A stretch of 64,000 nt of DNA, taken from assembly GCA_022495995.1 (NCBI GenBank), contig JAFEMH010002324.1, positions 186,001 to 250,000 of the forward strand, in the 5' to 3' direction. Every line of letters begins with the position of its first letter. Positions within the stretch are counted from its first letter, which is position 1. This DNA is from Adenophora triphylla var. japonica. Taxonomy: Eukaryota; Streptophyta; Magnoliopsida; Asterales; Campanulaceae. Below the pieces are notes generated by a model, which ran no database searches, was not told where the DNA came from, and saw nothing but the letters and a program-made list of their open reading frames with translations. Of the stretch, positions 10,614 to 22,022 are shown in pieces. The position numbers were made by a program, and so were the translations under genes.

Positions 10614-12480
10614 ATGGCAGATTCACAAGTTTCAGCGGGTCTGGGTCCAAATGCGGGTGTTGATCCAGCTCAGAGTCAGAATGTCAGTCAAGGTGTAGGG
10701 ACGGATCAAGGTCAGAATGTGGGGCAGGACGTCGAAGATCCTGAATTTGGATTCCCTCTCGGCCTTGAGAGCAGTGAACAAACTAATCCTCCCTGGTCCC
10801 ACTTTAGCAGTTTCCTGCAAGAATATGAAAATTGCCATTCCTCAGAGTGAAGGAAAGCCGATACTGGGGAACTGGGGCTGTTCAGATCAAATCACGAGAA
10901 AGTCATTTACACAAGATGGCTAGAGCAATCAAAAAGGATCAAGCAAGAAAGCTTTAGGCGGGTACCTGTGCTGGGACTTATTAGTAAGGAAGTCGAAGCC
11001 CACCTTGAGTTAATAGATTTCTGCAAACTGGTTTTAGGAGAGGCCGAGTATAGCCCTAAGGACAGTGAGGGTGAAGAATCAGAGGAGGAAGATTGCTTCT
11101 ATGTCCTGCCCGGAGTCAAGTATATACCGCCCCCTCTCACTCTTCCCCCGCAGTTCCTGGGAGGAGAAGCTGAGTCGCAATTACCGCTTCCAGCCCTAGG
11201 GGCCTATGACAATTTCTGCGGTTGCACGTGCCCATCCTCCCCTACCAGATATAATCGACGTTCTCTTTTGGTTGAAGTTCAAGAAATATGGGATGACAGT
11301 TTCGATGACAGCGATGACGATGATGACGATGCGAGCGAAGAATCAATTGAAGCCTTAAGCCCAGAATCAATTCAGAATGATAATACCGGGAGCGACCTCA
11401 TGGGTGCAAGGCATAATTGTTGGTTGTCAGCTAGAGACAAAGAATCACCGGTAAACGTGGATCAGATGCCAATGGAAACCGATCCCTATGAGGAGTTTTT
11501 CTCAAGACGCAACTGTGGCCAATGTTCGAACACCTCAGAGGACGAGGAGTAACCCGACCCATCTGAAGATGAATATGAGTCTGAGATATTGGAACACAAC
11601 GTCCCCTATGGAAAGCTAATCGGTGAATGGAAGCAGTTCATTGAAGCACTAGTTGAAAAGGCAGGTTTCCAACATCCAGCAGATAACGAATTTGTAAACG
11701 TCATTGGATCCCTTTCTTATTCCCCTACAATGGACGGCATCAAGGCTGTGAGAGTCACTGCCGAACCTCTTGAGCACATTGAGTGCCTGGAATTGCTCAA
11801 AAGGGTTATGGATTTGGAAGCCACTCCCGTTGCCTTTATACCTATGAACCCGCACGACGCCTTCTTAATTGCCCCAATACCCGAAAGTGGTCCTCGAGTA
11901 CTTCTCATTTGGACTCAGGTAGCCCGAGTCACGACATTGGGCCAGGAGAGCGGACATTGTCAATCTTTCACTTGTGGTTGCTCAGCCTGCAAAAACGAGA
12001 GGAAAATGGTGTACGATGAGATGGAAATCGACAGTAAGAAAGTTGAAGAAGTCTCGGAGGATGACTATGTAACCGAAGACATGAAAGCCATGGATTTTGC
12101 TGGGGCTGAGTATATGGACGTCATGGAATTCAATACCGCTTACCGTGCTTTGGGGAAGGGATTTTCGAACGTCCGATCGAAGCAGATGGTTGAAGATCTG
12201 ATAGAAAAAGGAAGGCTAACCCTTATCCTCCCCGATGAGAGGGTAACCATTGTCAGGTCAAGCCCACCCAGTGGTGGAACAACAATCCTCGTCAGAATTA
12301 CCAAAGGGGATGTCACTTTTCCCGAATGCATCTCAGCTCTGAAGAAGGTCTTAGATACTGGCACTATGTCTGATACACCTCCTACACAGAATGCCACAAT
12401 CATCTCAAGCGCTGAGTGTTACAAGAAGAATCCGGGATTGCTGCAAGATACCGGGAATGAAAAGGAAAAACCACTGAGCC
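10614..12480 (+). pseudogene. gag-position reading frame of element B (no capsid seen)
   Basis: The ATG at 10614 opens the frame that runs on into protease and RT. The N-terminal 80 residues are rich in Gln, Gly and Asp. A strongly acidic run (DDSDDDDDDASEES) lies near 11300, and a cysteine cluster CGCSAC near 11970 recurs in D as CDCSAC. I cannot find the capsid domain that A has (19550-19960) or a CHHC knuckle such as A's YCHFHQFPGHTTNSC. Stops break the frame at 10848 (TGA) and 11550 (TAA). Either B's gag has diverged beyond recognition or this group has a replaced or reduced gag. B and D agree with each other here, which argues against a private deletion. Confidence 0.55.
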
Positions 12481-15400
12481 CTGGAAGTAGTAGCTCCTAC
12501 TGCATGATAACCTTCACAGACCTTGATCTTCCCCAATTCGGAGCTGACAATAACAAGCCCCTCTTCATCACGGTCCAGTTGGGTGAACGACATCTTACCC
12601 GGGTTTTAATTGACAACGGGTCTGGAATGAATATCCTCCCGGCAAAGATCATGGGCCTACTAGGCACCAAGTCTGCAGATCTGAAACCTTCCTCCCTCAC
12701 GGTTAAAGCATACGACTCGACGTCTCGTCCGATACTTGGGGTTGCTACTTTAGATCTGTGGTTCGATAAGAAGAGGATACCCGTGGAATTCCAGGTCCTT
12801 GATATCCCAGCAACCTTTAATGCTCTGTTAGGAAGGCCGTGGCTGCATCAAATCAATGGGATCGCCTCAACTCTGCACCAGTGTGTCAAGTTTGTTCAAG
12901 ACGGAGAGTTAATCATCATTCGTGGGGACAGTGTTACCACCGAGTTCGATATGGGCGAAGATGTCGCAGCCTTGTTCGAGGAGGCAGATTTATCAGAAAC
13001 TGCCGGGGCTGATCCACCGATGGAAGCACCGTTGATTGATTCATGTGAAGAGGCACCGCTAATGGCCGGGGCGGTTCCTAAGGATCCCTTCGGCATGGTT
13101 GACCTTCTGACCGGGGATGATTATGTACCTGTGATTGATCTTCTGACTGGGAAAGCTTACGTATCAGTGATCGAGTTTGATGATGACAAAGGGATTGATC
13201 CACGCACCTTCGTCAGCACTTCAAAGATGCCGTTCCGGAATTAGACTCCCTTCAAGGGACCGATCGCCAGCCGGGAAGTTATGATGAAAAAGCTCGGGCT
13301 GACCCCTCATCCTGGTGTGTCTGAGTCTAAGTCTATCCCTGTAATCCTGATTCAGTCCTCAGAGTCTCTTGTTATCGAGTTCGAGTCTCTAGATAGGTCT
13401 GATACTCTCACGGCTGATGATCATCGCCGTGTCTTTAACTCTGTCTTCCCTTTTGCGTTGAATGAAATGGTTGACCTTTCTGCGTATCCCTTAATTGCCA
13501 CCTTAACAAATGATAAGTTAACTAAAACAAATCTTAACGACTTAAAAGTGGTTAATAATGATTCATTTGAAGAGGACACAGACTTTTTAGACGAAAACTT
13601 TTTAAATGATAATATAAAGCAGGTTTTTGAGCGAGACGACAATCGGGCCCAAGCTGCCAATGAGGTATTAACTACAGTGAATTTGGGAACTACTGAAGAA
13701 CCCAAAGAGACACAGATTGGCAGTTTCTTCGCCAGGGAAGAGCGGGAAGCCCTCATTGATTTGCTCAAGGAGTATGTGGACGTATTTGCCTGGTTCTACA
13801 AAGACATGCCCTGGTTGGATACTTCAACTGTTGAGCACCGAATACCCCTGGACTCAGAAGCTAGGCCAGTCAAGCAGAAGCTTCGCCGGATCAAGCCAGA
13901 ATGGTCTCTCCAGGTCAAAGAAGAGATAGAGAAGCTGCTCTGAGTGGGTTTCATTAGAGTGGTCGAATACCCCAAGTGGTTGGCTAACATAGTGACGGTA
14001 ACCAAGTCAAATGGCAAAGTCAGGGTTTGTGTAGACTTCAGGGACCTGAACAAGGCTAGCCCAAAGGATGATTTTCCCTTGCCCAATATCGATCTGTTGG
14101 TGGATACTACTGCCAGTTACGAAGTCAAGTCGTTTGTGGATGGCTTTGCGGGTTACAATCAGATTAAAGTCGCCGAAGAAGATCAGGAAAAAATTGCCTT
14201 CACTCACTTGGGAACCTTTTGTTATACGGTTATGCCCTTTGGTCCGAAGAATGCCGGCGCCGCTTATCAATGATGGACGAGTCAATCGCTCTTTCATGAC
14301 ATGATCCACAAGGAGATCGAGGTCTATGTTGATGATATGATTATCCATTCCAAGGGACCAGATGGCCAACACTTGGTCGACTTGAGGAAATTCTTCAACC
14401 GTCTGCGGGAGCATGTCATGAGACTAAACCTAGCAAAATGCACTTTTGGCGTAGTTCGAGGAAAAGTTCTGAGATATATGGTCACGGAACGGGAAATTGA
14501 AGTCGATCCAAGAAAGATTAAAGCCATCATGGAGATGAAGCCACCGACGACAGTCACAGAGGTGAAGGCTTTCATGGGCCGTCTCCAATATATCAGCCGA
14601 TTCATCCACCAGCTAACCTCTATTTGTGAGCCGATCTTTAAGCTGCTCAGGAAGAATCAGGAAGTTGAATGGAACGAACAGTGTCAAACCGCCTTCGAGA
14701 CAATCAAGGCCTACTTGGTCCATCCCCCAATCCTGTGTCCTCCGCATAAGGACAAGCCCTTGTCGCTATATTTGACGGTTACAAATACGGCTGTCGAAGC
14801 CATGCTTGCGCAAGAAAAGCCAGATTCAAAAGTGGAAAATGCCATCTACTTCGTCAGCCGGAAACTTCAGGACAGCGAGTTGAACTATTCAACTTTCGAA
14901 AAAACATGCCCATCTTTGGTATGGGTGGTCAGCAAATTGAGACACTACCTTTTGGCGTATATAGTACACCTGGTGTCAAAGATGGATCCCATCAAATGCC
15001 TGTTCGGTAAGTCTTCTCTGTCATCGAGACTTGCGAAATGGTCTTTCTTTCTAGCCGAATTTGATATCAAGTTCGTGACCCGCAAGGCAATCAAAGGCCA
15101 AGCTCTGTCAGATCATTTGGCAGATTTTCCGAGCTCAGAAGCGCCCGAATTCGAACCCCAACTTCCAGACGATGGAATTTTCATGATAGAAGGAACAGAC
15201 CTTTGGCAGTTGTTCTTTGATGGTGCCGCCAACAAGAGGGGCAATGGTATCGGCATGGTGCTGGTTGATCTAAAGGATGTGCACAACCCCATTGCTATCA
15301 AGTTGAATTTCCCGGCTACCAACAATGCCGAAGAATATGAAGCTTGTATAGCTGGCCTCGAGGCAGGCTTAGAGCGAAATGTCGAAAAATTGGAAGTGTA

Positions 15401-15732
15401 CGAAGACTCTCAGTTAATCATCAATCAGGTGTCCAATAAGTGGAGAACTGTGGATCAGTACCTGTAGATGTAGTATGCTTACATGGAGGACCTGATCAAC
15501 CAATTCAAGGAGGTCACGTTCCACTACCTACCCCAGGACAAGAACAGGTTCGCAGACGCCCTGGCCACTTTAGCCTCTTTGGTAGAGATTCCAGAGGGAA
15601 AGTCAGTAAAGCCATTCAGAGTCGAGAGGCGTGAAGACCCAGCCTACTGTTATCAGATTGAGCTAGAAAAAGTCGATGACTTGTGGTATAGCCAGATCTT
15701 TCAGTACCTTAAGCATGGCGAAGCCTCGTTCC
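12481..15732 (+). pseudogene. Protease-RT-RNase H region of element B pol
   Basis: One uninterrupted frame (no frameshift) with premature stops at 13242 (TAG), 13941 (TGA), 14271 (TGA), 15465 and 15471 (TAG). The aspartic protease has VLIDNGSGMNILPAK near 12605 and LLGRPWLHQ near 12825. Reverse transcriptase has FRDLNKASPKDDFPLPNID near 14040 and the catalytic YVDDM at 14325-14339. The RT-linked RNase H (RT_RNaseH_2 type) follows at about 14650-15100. The second, archaeal-type RNase H starts at FFDGAANKRGNG near 15212 and has AEEYEACIAGLEAG. Two RNases H are the hallmark of the Tat lineage. The frame is cut at 15732 by element A and resumes at 31815. Confidence 0.85.
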
Positions 15733-15993
15733 TGTAAGTACGCGAATCCAATTCGCAACCTTTTAGATGCATTTTAATATAATAAAATTGCATTAAGGGG
15801 CGTTTTGGTAAATTCCCGGCCTATCCCGAGATTTCCGGAAACGTTTCATGAGTTTCCCGCGAAGGAAGTACCTTTTGGTACATTATTCATGCCAAAGGAC
15901 CTCTTGGGAATAAAACCTGTTGGACCTTTTGGGTATTTTCCCGGAATGTTCCAGAAACTGGTTTTTGGCGCCAAAAGCGGTTGAGCCACCTTG

Positions 15994-16076
15994 TGTCACG
16001 CGACAGCTTGAGGCATGGAAAGTGGACGCGTAAGGTCGTGCGACACACTAAGGTAGCCAACTGCAGCCTATAAATA
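15994..16076 (+). promoter_or_regulatory. LTR promoter of A: palindrome pair and TATA box
   Basis: TGTCACGCGACA (15994-16005) and GGTCGTGCGACA (16034-16045), 40 bp apart. TATAAATA follows 23 bp after the second. The 3' LTR has the same set at 30672-30754. Confidence 0.8.
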
Positions 16077-16618
16077 AGACCCTCCCCCTCTCATAAAAGG
16101 ATCCCAACTTGAGCCTACTGTTACTCTGCAGGATTTGCACCGTAACGAATCTCCCCAAACACAAACCTCTCTCTCTCCTACCTTCAACCTACCCAGATCA
16201 GAAGTGACGAATTGAAGGGTTCTATATCTGACTAGATATAGAATTCATGGAAGCATCAAGGGTAACGATTCCCTAACTCTATCTCTCTCGCTCTCTTTTG
16301 CTTAATTTCTCTTAATTCTAGCATTTAATTTTGTTTGGATTCAGTAATCAGATCCTAGCTATCTGGATTACTGAATCCCAATCGCAATCTCTCTGTTTAA
16401 TCTAAATAATTCGTGCAATTGAGCTTATATTGTTGATTATTTGATTGAATTTGGTGTTTGAACCCCAAGGGGGTGTGGATCTATTCATATCCACACTCCC
16501 GGGGTCGATTTAGTGTTGTTTCTATTTTTCGTTCGTAAATTAGTTAATTGATTAGATCTGTGTAGCTTTCTGTTAATTCTGTGATCATCTTGTTAAGTTT
16601 CTGCAGATTGCTCATATG

Positions 16619-16697
16619 TGTCACGCGACACCTTTGTCTCCAAGTGATCCTGTGTCACGCGACATATGTGGTCACTGTAGCGATGTGTCATGCGACA
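16619..16697 (+). promoter_or_regulatory. Palindrome triplet in A U5/R region
   Basis: TGTCACGCGACA at 16619 and 16653 and TGTCATGCGACA at 16686, spaced 34 and 33 bp. The third differs by one C-to-T change at a CpG. The same triplet is at 31362, 31396 and 31429 in the 3' LTR. Confidence 0.75.
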
Positions 16698-17067
16698 TAC
16701 ATGACCTGTCTGCAGAGACCTCTTTCCTTTGTAATCTGTTTTAGATCATTTGTATCAGGGATGTGGCCTCCCTAAATAATGGGCTCACAATCTGTAATTC
16801 TCATTTCATAATTAATAAGATGCATTTTACCACACTTTGTTCATTATCAATATTTGCACACACTTTGGATTTACTTGGATGTTTTGATTGAAAGACTCGT
16901 CTATGGACGAGGCGTGTTGGGTGAACTCTCGATTCTTCCCAACACGTAACTTGACCCCTGAACTCATGTTTTCTCTCTAAAAAAGGTTTTCAATGTTTCC
17001 TCTTAAAACGGCGTGGCGACTCCTTCTTTTCATTAAACCGAAATTTTTCGGGCGAGCGCACATTCAG

Positions 17068-17085
17068 TGGCTACTCCGCTGGGGA
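17068..17085 (+). other. Primer-binding site of A
   Basis: TGGCTACTCCGCTGGGGA, one mismatch (T for G at the fifth base) to the site in C. One base after the LTR. Confidence 0.9.
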
Positions 17086-18373
17086 TTTCACTTGAAAACC
17101 TGTTTTTCAAGTGTTGAGTGGGTCAAGCTTTTATTAAGTCAAACATCCAGTACATCCATTTTGTGTGCATTATTTTATAATCATTTGTGGTTCATACATC
17201 TTGTTGATTATGAAACTTGTGAGGCCTTTGTGCTTGTGGTCACTTCTTTTTTGTGCATTAGTATTTGTATGTTGCTCTTGCTATGGTAAAACAGGGGCTG
17301 ATTTGATGATTGAAGAGCTGCTGGTTCAGTGACCATCCAGGTCGTACGACACCTTTGTCTCTGGTTGTCCTGTGTCACGCGACAAAGGGTGGCCACCGAA
17401 CAGAACATCAGAAGACTGGTTTGAGGGCAGTCCCTTGGATCAAGGGTGACTCAATTGATTGTTGTCCCCTGTATATCCTGTGTGAGGGTGTGTGTTGTCT
17501 TTTCTTTTTCAAAAAAAAAAAAATAAAAAATAAAAAAAAATCTTGTTTTTTGTAAATAAAGGAATATAGTCATCCGCACACTACATCACTTAGATTTAGA
17601 ACCTTCGGGTGCGATTGACGGCATCGCGGACGGCCATGAAATTCGCCTATGCTTGAGCGCCTGAAATCAAACCTAAACCCCTAGTGCGTTATAGGTGGCA
17701 CCACACTAAACCTTACCCACAGTTGGTTTTTGATACAATGTTTTCATTACAACAAAATGAATTGTTTTGAAAAATAGCATAGGTCCTTATACCTTCTCCC
17801 AAAACCTCACACCTTGTGGGTATGTTGCCAAATGCAACATGATTTCACGTGAGAACATGTCACTCTCGTGGCGTGTTCTAAACGAGAGATCATGCCGCAT
17901 TGCCAACATGTACCGACGAGAGGTCATGCCGGATTTTTCTTCGAAATTCTTCGAAAAGACCCGTTATGCTGCCCAAATTTCCTTAGAAATTTGGACAAAC
18001 CCTTTCGTTCCATAAAGATGTTATGGTTTTGTTAGGTATCATTACCTATTATATGTTTCAAAACAAAGCATTTGTTGTAATTCGAACGTTGCGTCATTAG
18101 GTTTCCCCGAGGTATAGTTAGCATGAATAAAGGCTTATCCTTTCCCAAATGTATTTAGGATTTAAAATACTAATTTATACTTGAACATAAATAAATTTGT
18201 GTTTGTGTGAGTCTGTCCCGTTTCTTTCCCTCTCCCGTTACTCAAAAATTTCCCTTCAAACACCTTATAAACCCATCTCTACACCTGCAGCTACGGCGAG
18301 TTGGGTCCGCTCATCCGTTTCGGGAGGTCATTTGGTCCGTGTGCAAGCAGTGTCAGTTGGTTTAGAATCAGAA
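17086..18373 (+). other. 5' leader of element A
   Basis: No gene seen. A palindrome pair, GGTCGTACGACA (17340) and TGTCACGCGACA (17373), lies 33 bp apart. Leader landmarks shared with B, C and G run from 17590 to 18000. The A-rich tract at 17508-17540 is low complexity. Confidence 0.65.
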
Positions 18374-21300
18374 ATGGCCGGCAATGGAGATGTTTTCTCT
18401 GCCTGATCCGCTTGGAGGCTCGGTGACGAGTGGGTCGAACGAGTTTGAATGAGATGACTACGAGGAGGAATTCGAGGGTAATCTTTGGAAGCCGCTCTAG
18501 CTCGGGAGCGTGAGGCTTGTCTCTTAGTTCAAAATGCCAAGGCTCGTGAAGAAGAAGCTCACAACCGCTTCGTGGAAGCCATGAGAGCCAAAGGGATTGC
18601 GGTACTTCGTCGGGAGGATGGTTCCTATGAAGAGATTACGGAAGATAGCCATAATGAAATCGGGTCCGTTTCGCCTGCTCAGCCAACCCAGCCTAGCTAC
18701 AATACGATGCCTCCCCCAGTGAACTATGTTTCGCGATCTGATCAAGCAACGTCTCCAGCAATGATGGCAAATGACCAAGGAAGGCTCATTCCCCCATCTT
18801 CTCAAGGGTATGGCCAGGTTATCCAGCAAGGTGTCAGCAGAAATGACGGTCGGCCTGCGAATTTCTTTGATCTCACTGCCTCTCCAACTCCTAATGCTCC
18901 CGGCGCCCACAGAGTTTCGGCATGGATCTCGCTTTGAGCCGGTTTTCCCAGCCTCGAGTACGGTGTATCCCGATGGATATCAGGGTGTTCAGTATGGTGT
19001 ACAGCAGAATGGTCAGTATCGGCTCTCAGGAAATCAGATAGTTCAGGACAGTGTTTCAAGGTACCAGCAGTTTCAGACTCAAGATAGTTTTTCTCAACCA
19101 GCAGTGTGCTCCACCCTTACTCGGCATATTTATGGCTCTACTCCGTACTCAGCTCCGTGTGTCAGTGCAGGATTATCTTCTCTTGGTCAGTACAGAGGTC
19201 AGTCGGCGCAATACAGCTGTCAGAACCCCAGCGGGCAATTTAACGGTTATGATATGTATGGAAACAAGATTCCCAGCCCGATTAGCTTGTTGGACAGCAA
19301 TATTGGAATTCCTAGTACTTTTGGTCTCCCACCAACCGCTTTGCCCGTGGGACCTAATTCTGATTTCCCAATACCGTCGTCAACTGTGGTTCCTGCAATT
19401 CCTCAGACTTCAAGTTTGGCACCAGAAGTGACTGCTTTGCTAAAACAGATGCAGCAACAGATTGACAGATTAACCGTGGGTTCTAGTGGTCTAAAAGTCG
19501 TGGATCCCGCCCAAGTGACACCTTTGCCGCACAAGTTTAAGATGCCCAAGCTGGATTTTGATGGTACCGCCTGTCCAAAGACGCATATAGACACTTATGT
19601 GATGACAATGGGGGCAATGGGCTGCACTCCCGAATTCATGGCTTCCCACTTCCATCTAACCTTGAAAGGATCAGCACTTACATGGTTTTTAGCTCTGAAG
19701 CAAGAATGTCGTACTACTTGGAGCCAGATAACAGAAGCCTTTCTGGAAAAGTACAAGGGTAACTTGGAATGGCGCACTACCCGGGATGATTTGGTAGGAA
19801 CTATCCAGAAGTCGGATGAGTCAATCACATAATTTTATAAATGTTGGAATGCTAAGCTCAACTAGTTATCGGAGCCAATCCCCCTCCAGGACCAAAAGGA
19901 CATCTTTCTATCGTGTGTTAAGCCAGCGCTTAGGAAATCCATTGGGAAAGGATGGTACCCAGATCTGCGAGAGATGGTGGGAATGGGAGCAAGGAGCAAA
20001 AATAGACTGTTCAACCAAACTCCAAGTGCAAACACCAGTAGCAATAGCAGTGGTGGAGGTTACCGATATCGTGCACCCAATCCTGTCTCAGCGATGGCGC
20101 CAAGAGGAAGAGAGCCGGCCAAAGACAATAGTATCAATAATCTTCAAAAGGGAGGTAACAATGTGCAGAATGCAATGAGGTTTCCACTTAAGCCACAACC
20201 GCGATTTGATGATTTGGGTATGTCAACAGAGGAAGTTTTCAACGGTTTGCTACGAACTGGCATGATAAAGCCATTGGAGAACTACAGTCCTGCTCGCCCT
20301 AATCCTCATATGGATGCTAGCAAGTATTGCCATTTTCACCAATTTCCGGGGCACACTACGAACTCCTGCATAACTCTCAAAAAGATAATCCAGGGTTTAG
20401 TGGATGACAAGAAGATAGAAAAATCTCCTCGCCCAAATATTGTCAACAATCCTCTGCCAAACAACAATGTGAATCTTATTGACTTTGGGAATGATTATTT
20501 TGTTAATGTAATAGAATTTGGGGAACTCGTAGTTGGAAATGATAGCAATGGTTGTAATGAGGTTGAAACTGATGTAATCTCCTGTTCTGATGAAATGAAA
20601 GATAACTTCTGCTATGTTCTGTATCTCGATGATTTACATGATGTGAATAATATTGTTGAAATTGATGATTATGAAGAGCGCTTGATTGTTAATGCTATAT
20701 CTTCAATGACTCCTAGAGAATCCCCAATTTCCTTGGAGGAACACAGGATAGCAGCTAGTTGGGAAGCACCCTTGACCATTAATGAGATACGACAAGCGGC
20801 TTGGCCATACAGCAATCACCCTGTCCCGCTATCATTAACAGAAATCAAGGAAGCTAGTAAAGAATTTGTGGTTGATGAACAGCAAGAAGTTAATCTGTTG
20901 ACTCCTTCAGGAAGAATGTTGGGAGTGAATAATCCAGATCCGTCCGGGAAAGGGAAAGCAGTTGCAGGCTCTAACCCTCAGTCCTCTCAGAATCCTCACA
21001 GGCTAGTAAGAGATGAAGAAGTTCAGGAAGACCCGATCCTGACACAGTTGAAAAGAACGCAAGCCGATATTTCTTTGTGGTCCCTACTTACATCCTCCTA
21101 CCCTCACAAATTAAAGTTGGAAGAAGCTTTATCCAAAACGAAGGTATCTGTCAACGCTACCCCGGACGAAGCATGTCAGCTGATTGGAACGGCGCAGTAT
21201 GGGAATATCATTACTTTCACAGATCTTGACTTGCCTGCTTACGGAGCGAAACATAACGAGTCCTTACACATTACGGTGCCTCTGGAGGGACGGCGGATTC

Positions 21301-22019
21301 CCCATGTGTTGATAGATAATGGGTCAGCTATGAATGTGCTCCCCGCCAAAATGATGAGTATGTTGGACATCAACGCGCAGAACCTCAAACCATCTAACCA
21401 GACCATAAAGGCTTACGATTCGACATCCCGGGCAGTGTTGGGGATAGTCTCTCTTAATCTGATGTTTGGAGGCAAGGAGATGATGGTAGAGTTTCAGGTT
21501 ATAGACATTCCTGTTACATTCTCAGCATTATTGGGTAGACCTTGGATACACGAGATTGGAGCCGTAGCTTCCACGCTTCACCAATGTTTAAAATTTGTGC
21601 AAGAAGGGGTGCTGACAACCATCTATGGTGATAGTGTTACGATCGGAGAAACCAGTGCAAATGCCTTACCAGTAATGGAGATCAAACTCGACCAAGAAAA
21701 CCCAATGCTCAGCGGATTCACAATTGAGAAACCTAAGGGGCAAGTCTGCACCATAGATCTGACGACATCTTCAGATAAGATTCCTCCTGTGTTGAAAATG
21801 TTAAGAAGTATGAGCTATATCCCTGGTCTGGGGCTGGGAAAACGCCAACAGGAACCATGTAGGCTTGTGCTGCCAGTAGCTAAGAGAAATAAGCAAGGCC
21901 TGGGGTATGCTGTGACTAAGGAAGATAAGGTGTATGACAAGACCGAGGCTTTCAAAGAAAAGATGACCTCAGCAGCCGGTAGGAAGTACAAGAAGCCTGA
22001 AATGCGCCCATACAGTTAG
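18374..22019 (+). pseudogene. gag-protease of element A
   Basis: The gag probably starts at the ATG at 18374, near the position of the gag start in G. The N-terminal half is Gln/Ser/Pro-rich. The capsid (retrotrans_gag type) spans about 19550-19960, with MPKLDFDG and LTLKGSALTWF. A CHHC-type knuckle, YCHFHQFPGHTTNSC, lies near 20330. The aspartic protease has VLIDNGSAMNVLPAK near 21310 and LLGRPWIHE near 21530. Damage: early frameshifts near 18405 and 18905; TAA at 19830 and TAG near 19863, both explainable as C-to-T changes of Gln codons; and TAG at 22017, which separates this part from RT in the same frame. Relatives B and D read through that last position, so decay is likelier than programmed readthrough. 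Confidence 0.85.
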
Positions 22020-22022
22020 TCT

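Larger units (their letters stand above)
15733..17066 (+). repeat. 5' LTR of element A
   Basis: Starts TGTAAGTACGCG and ends GCGCACATTCA. It lacks a 65-bp segment present in the 3' LTR near 30872. TATAAATA is at 16069-16076. TGGCGACTCC at 17014-17023 duplicates the start of the primer-binding site inside U5. Confidence 0.95.
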
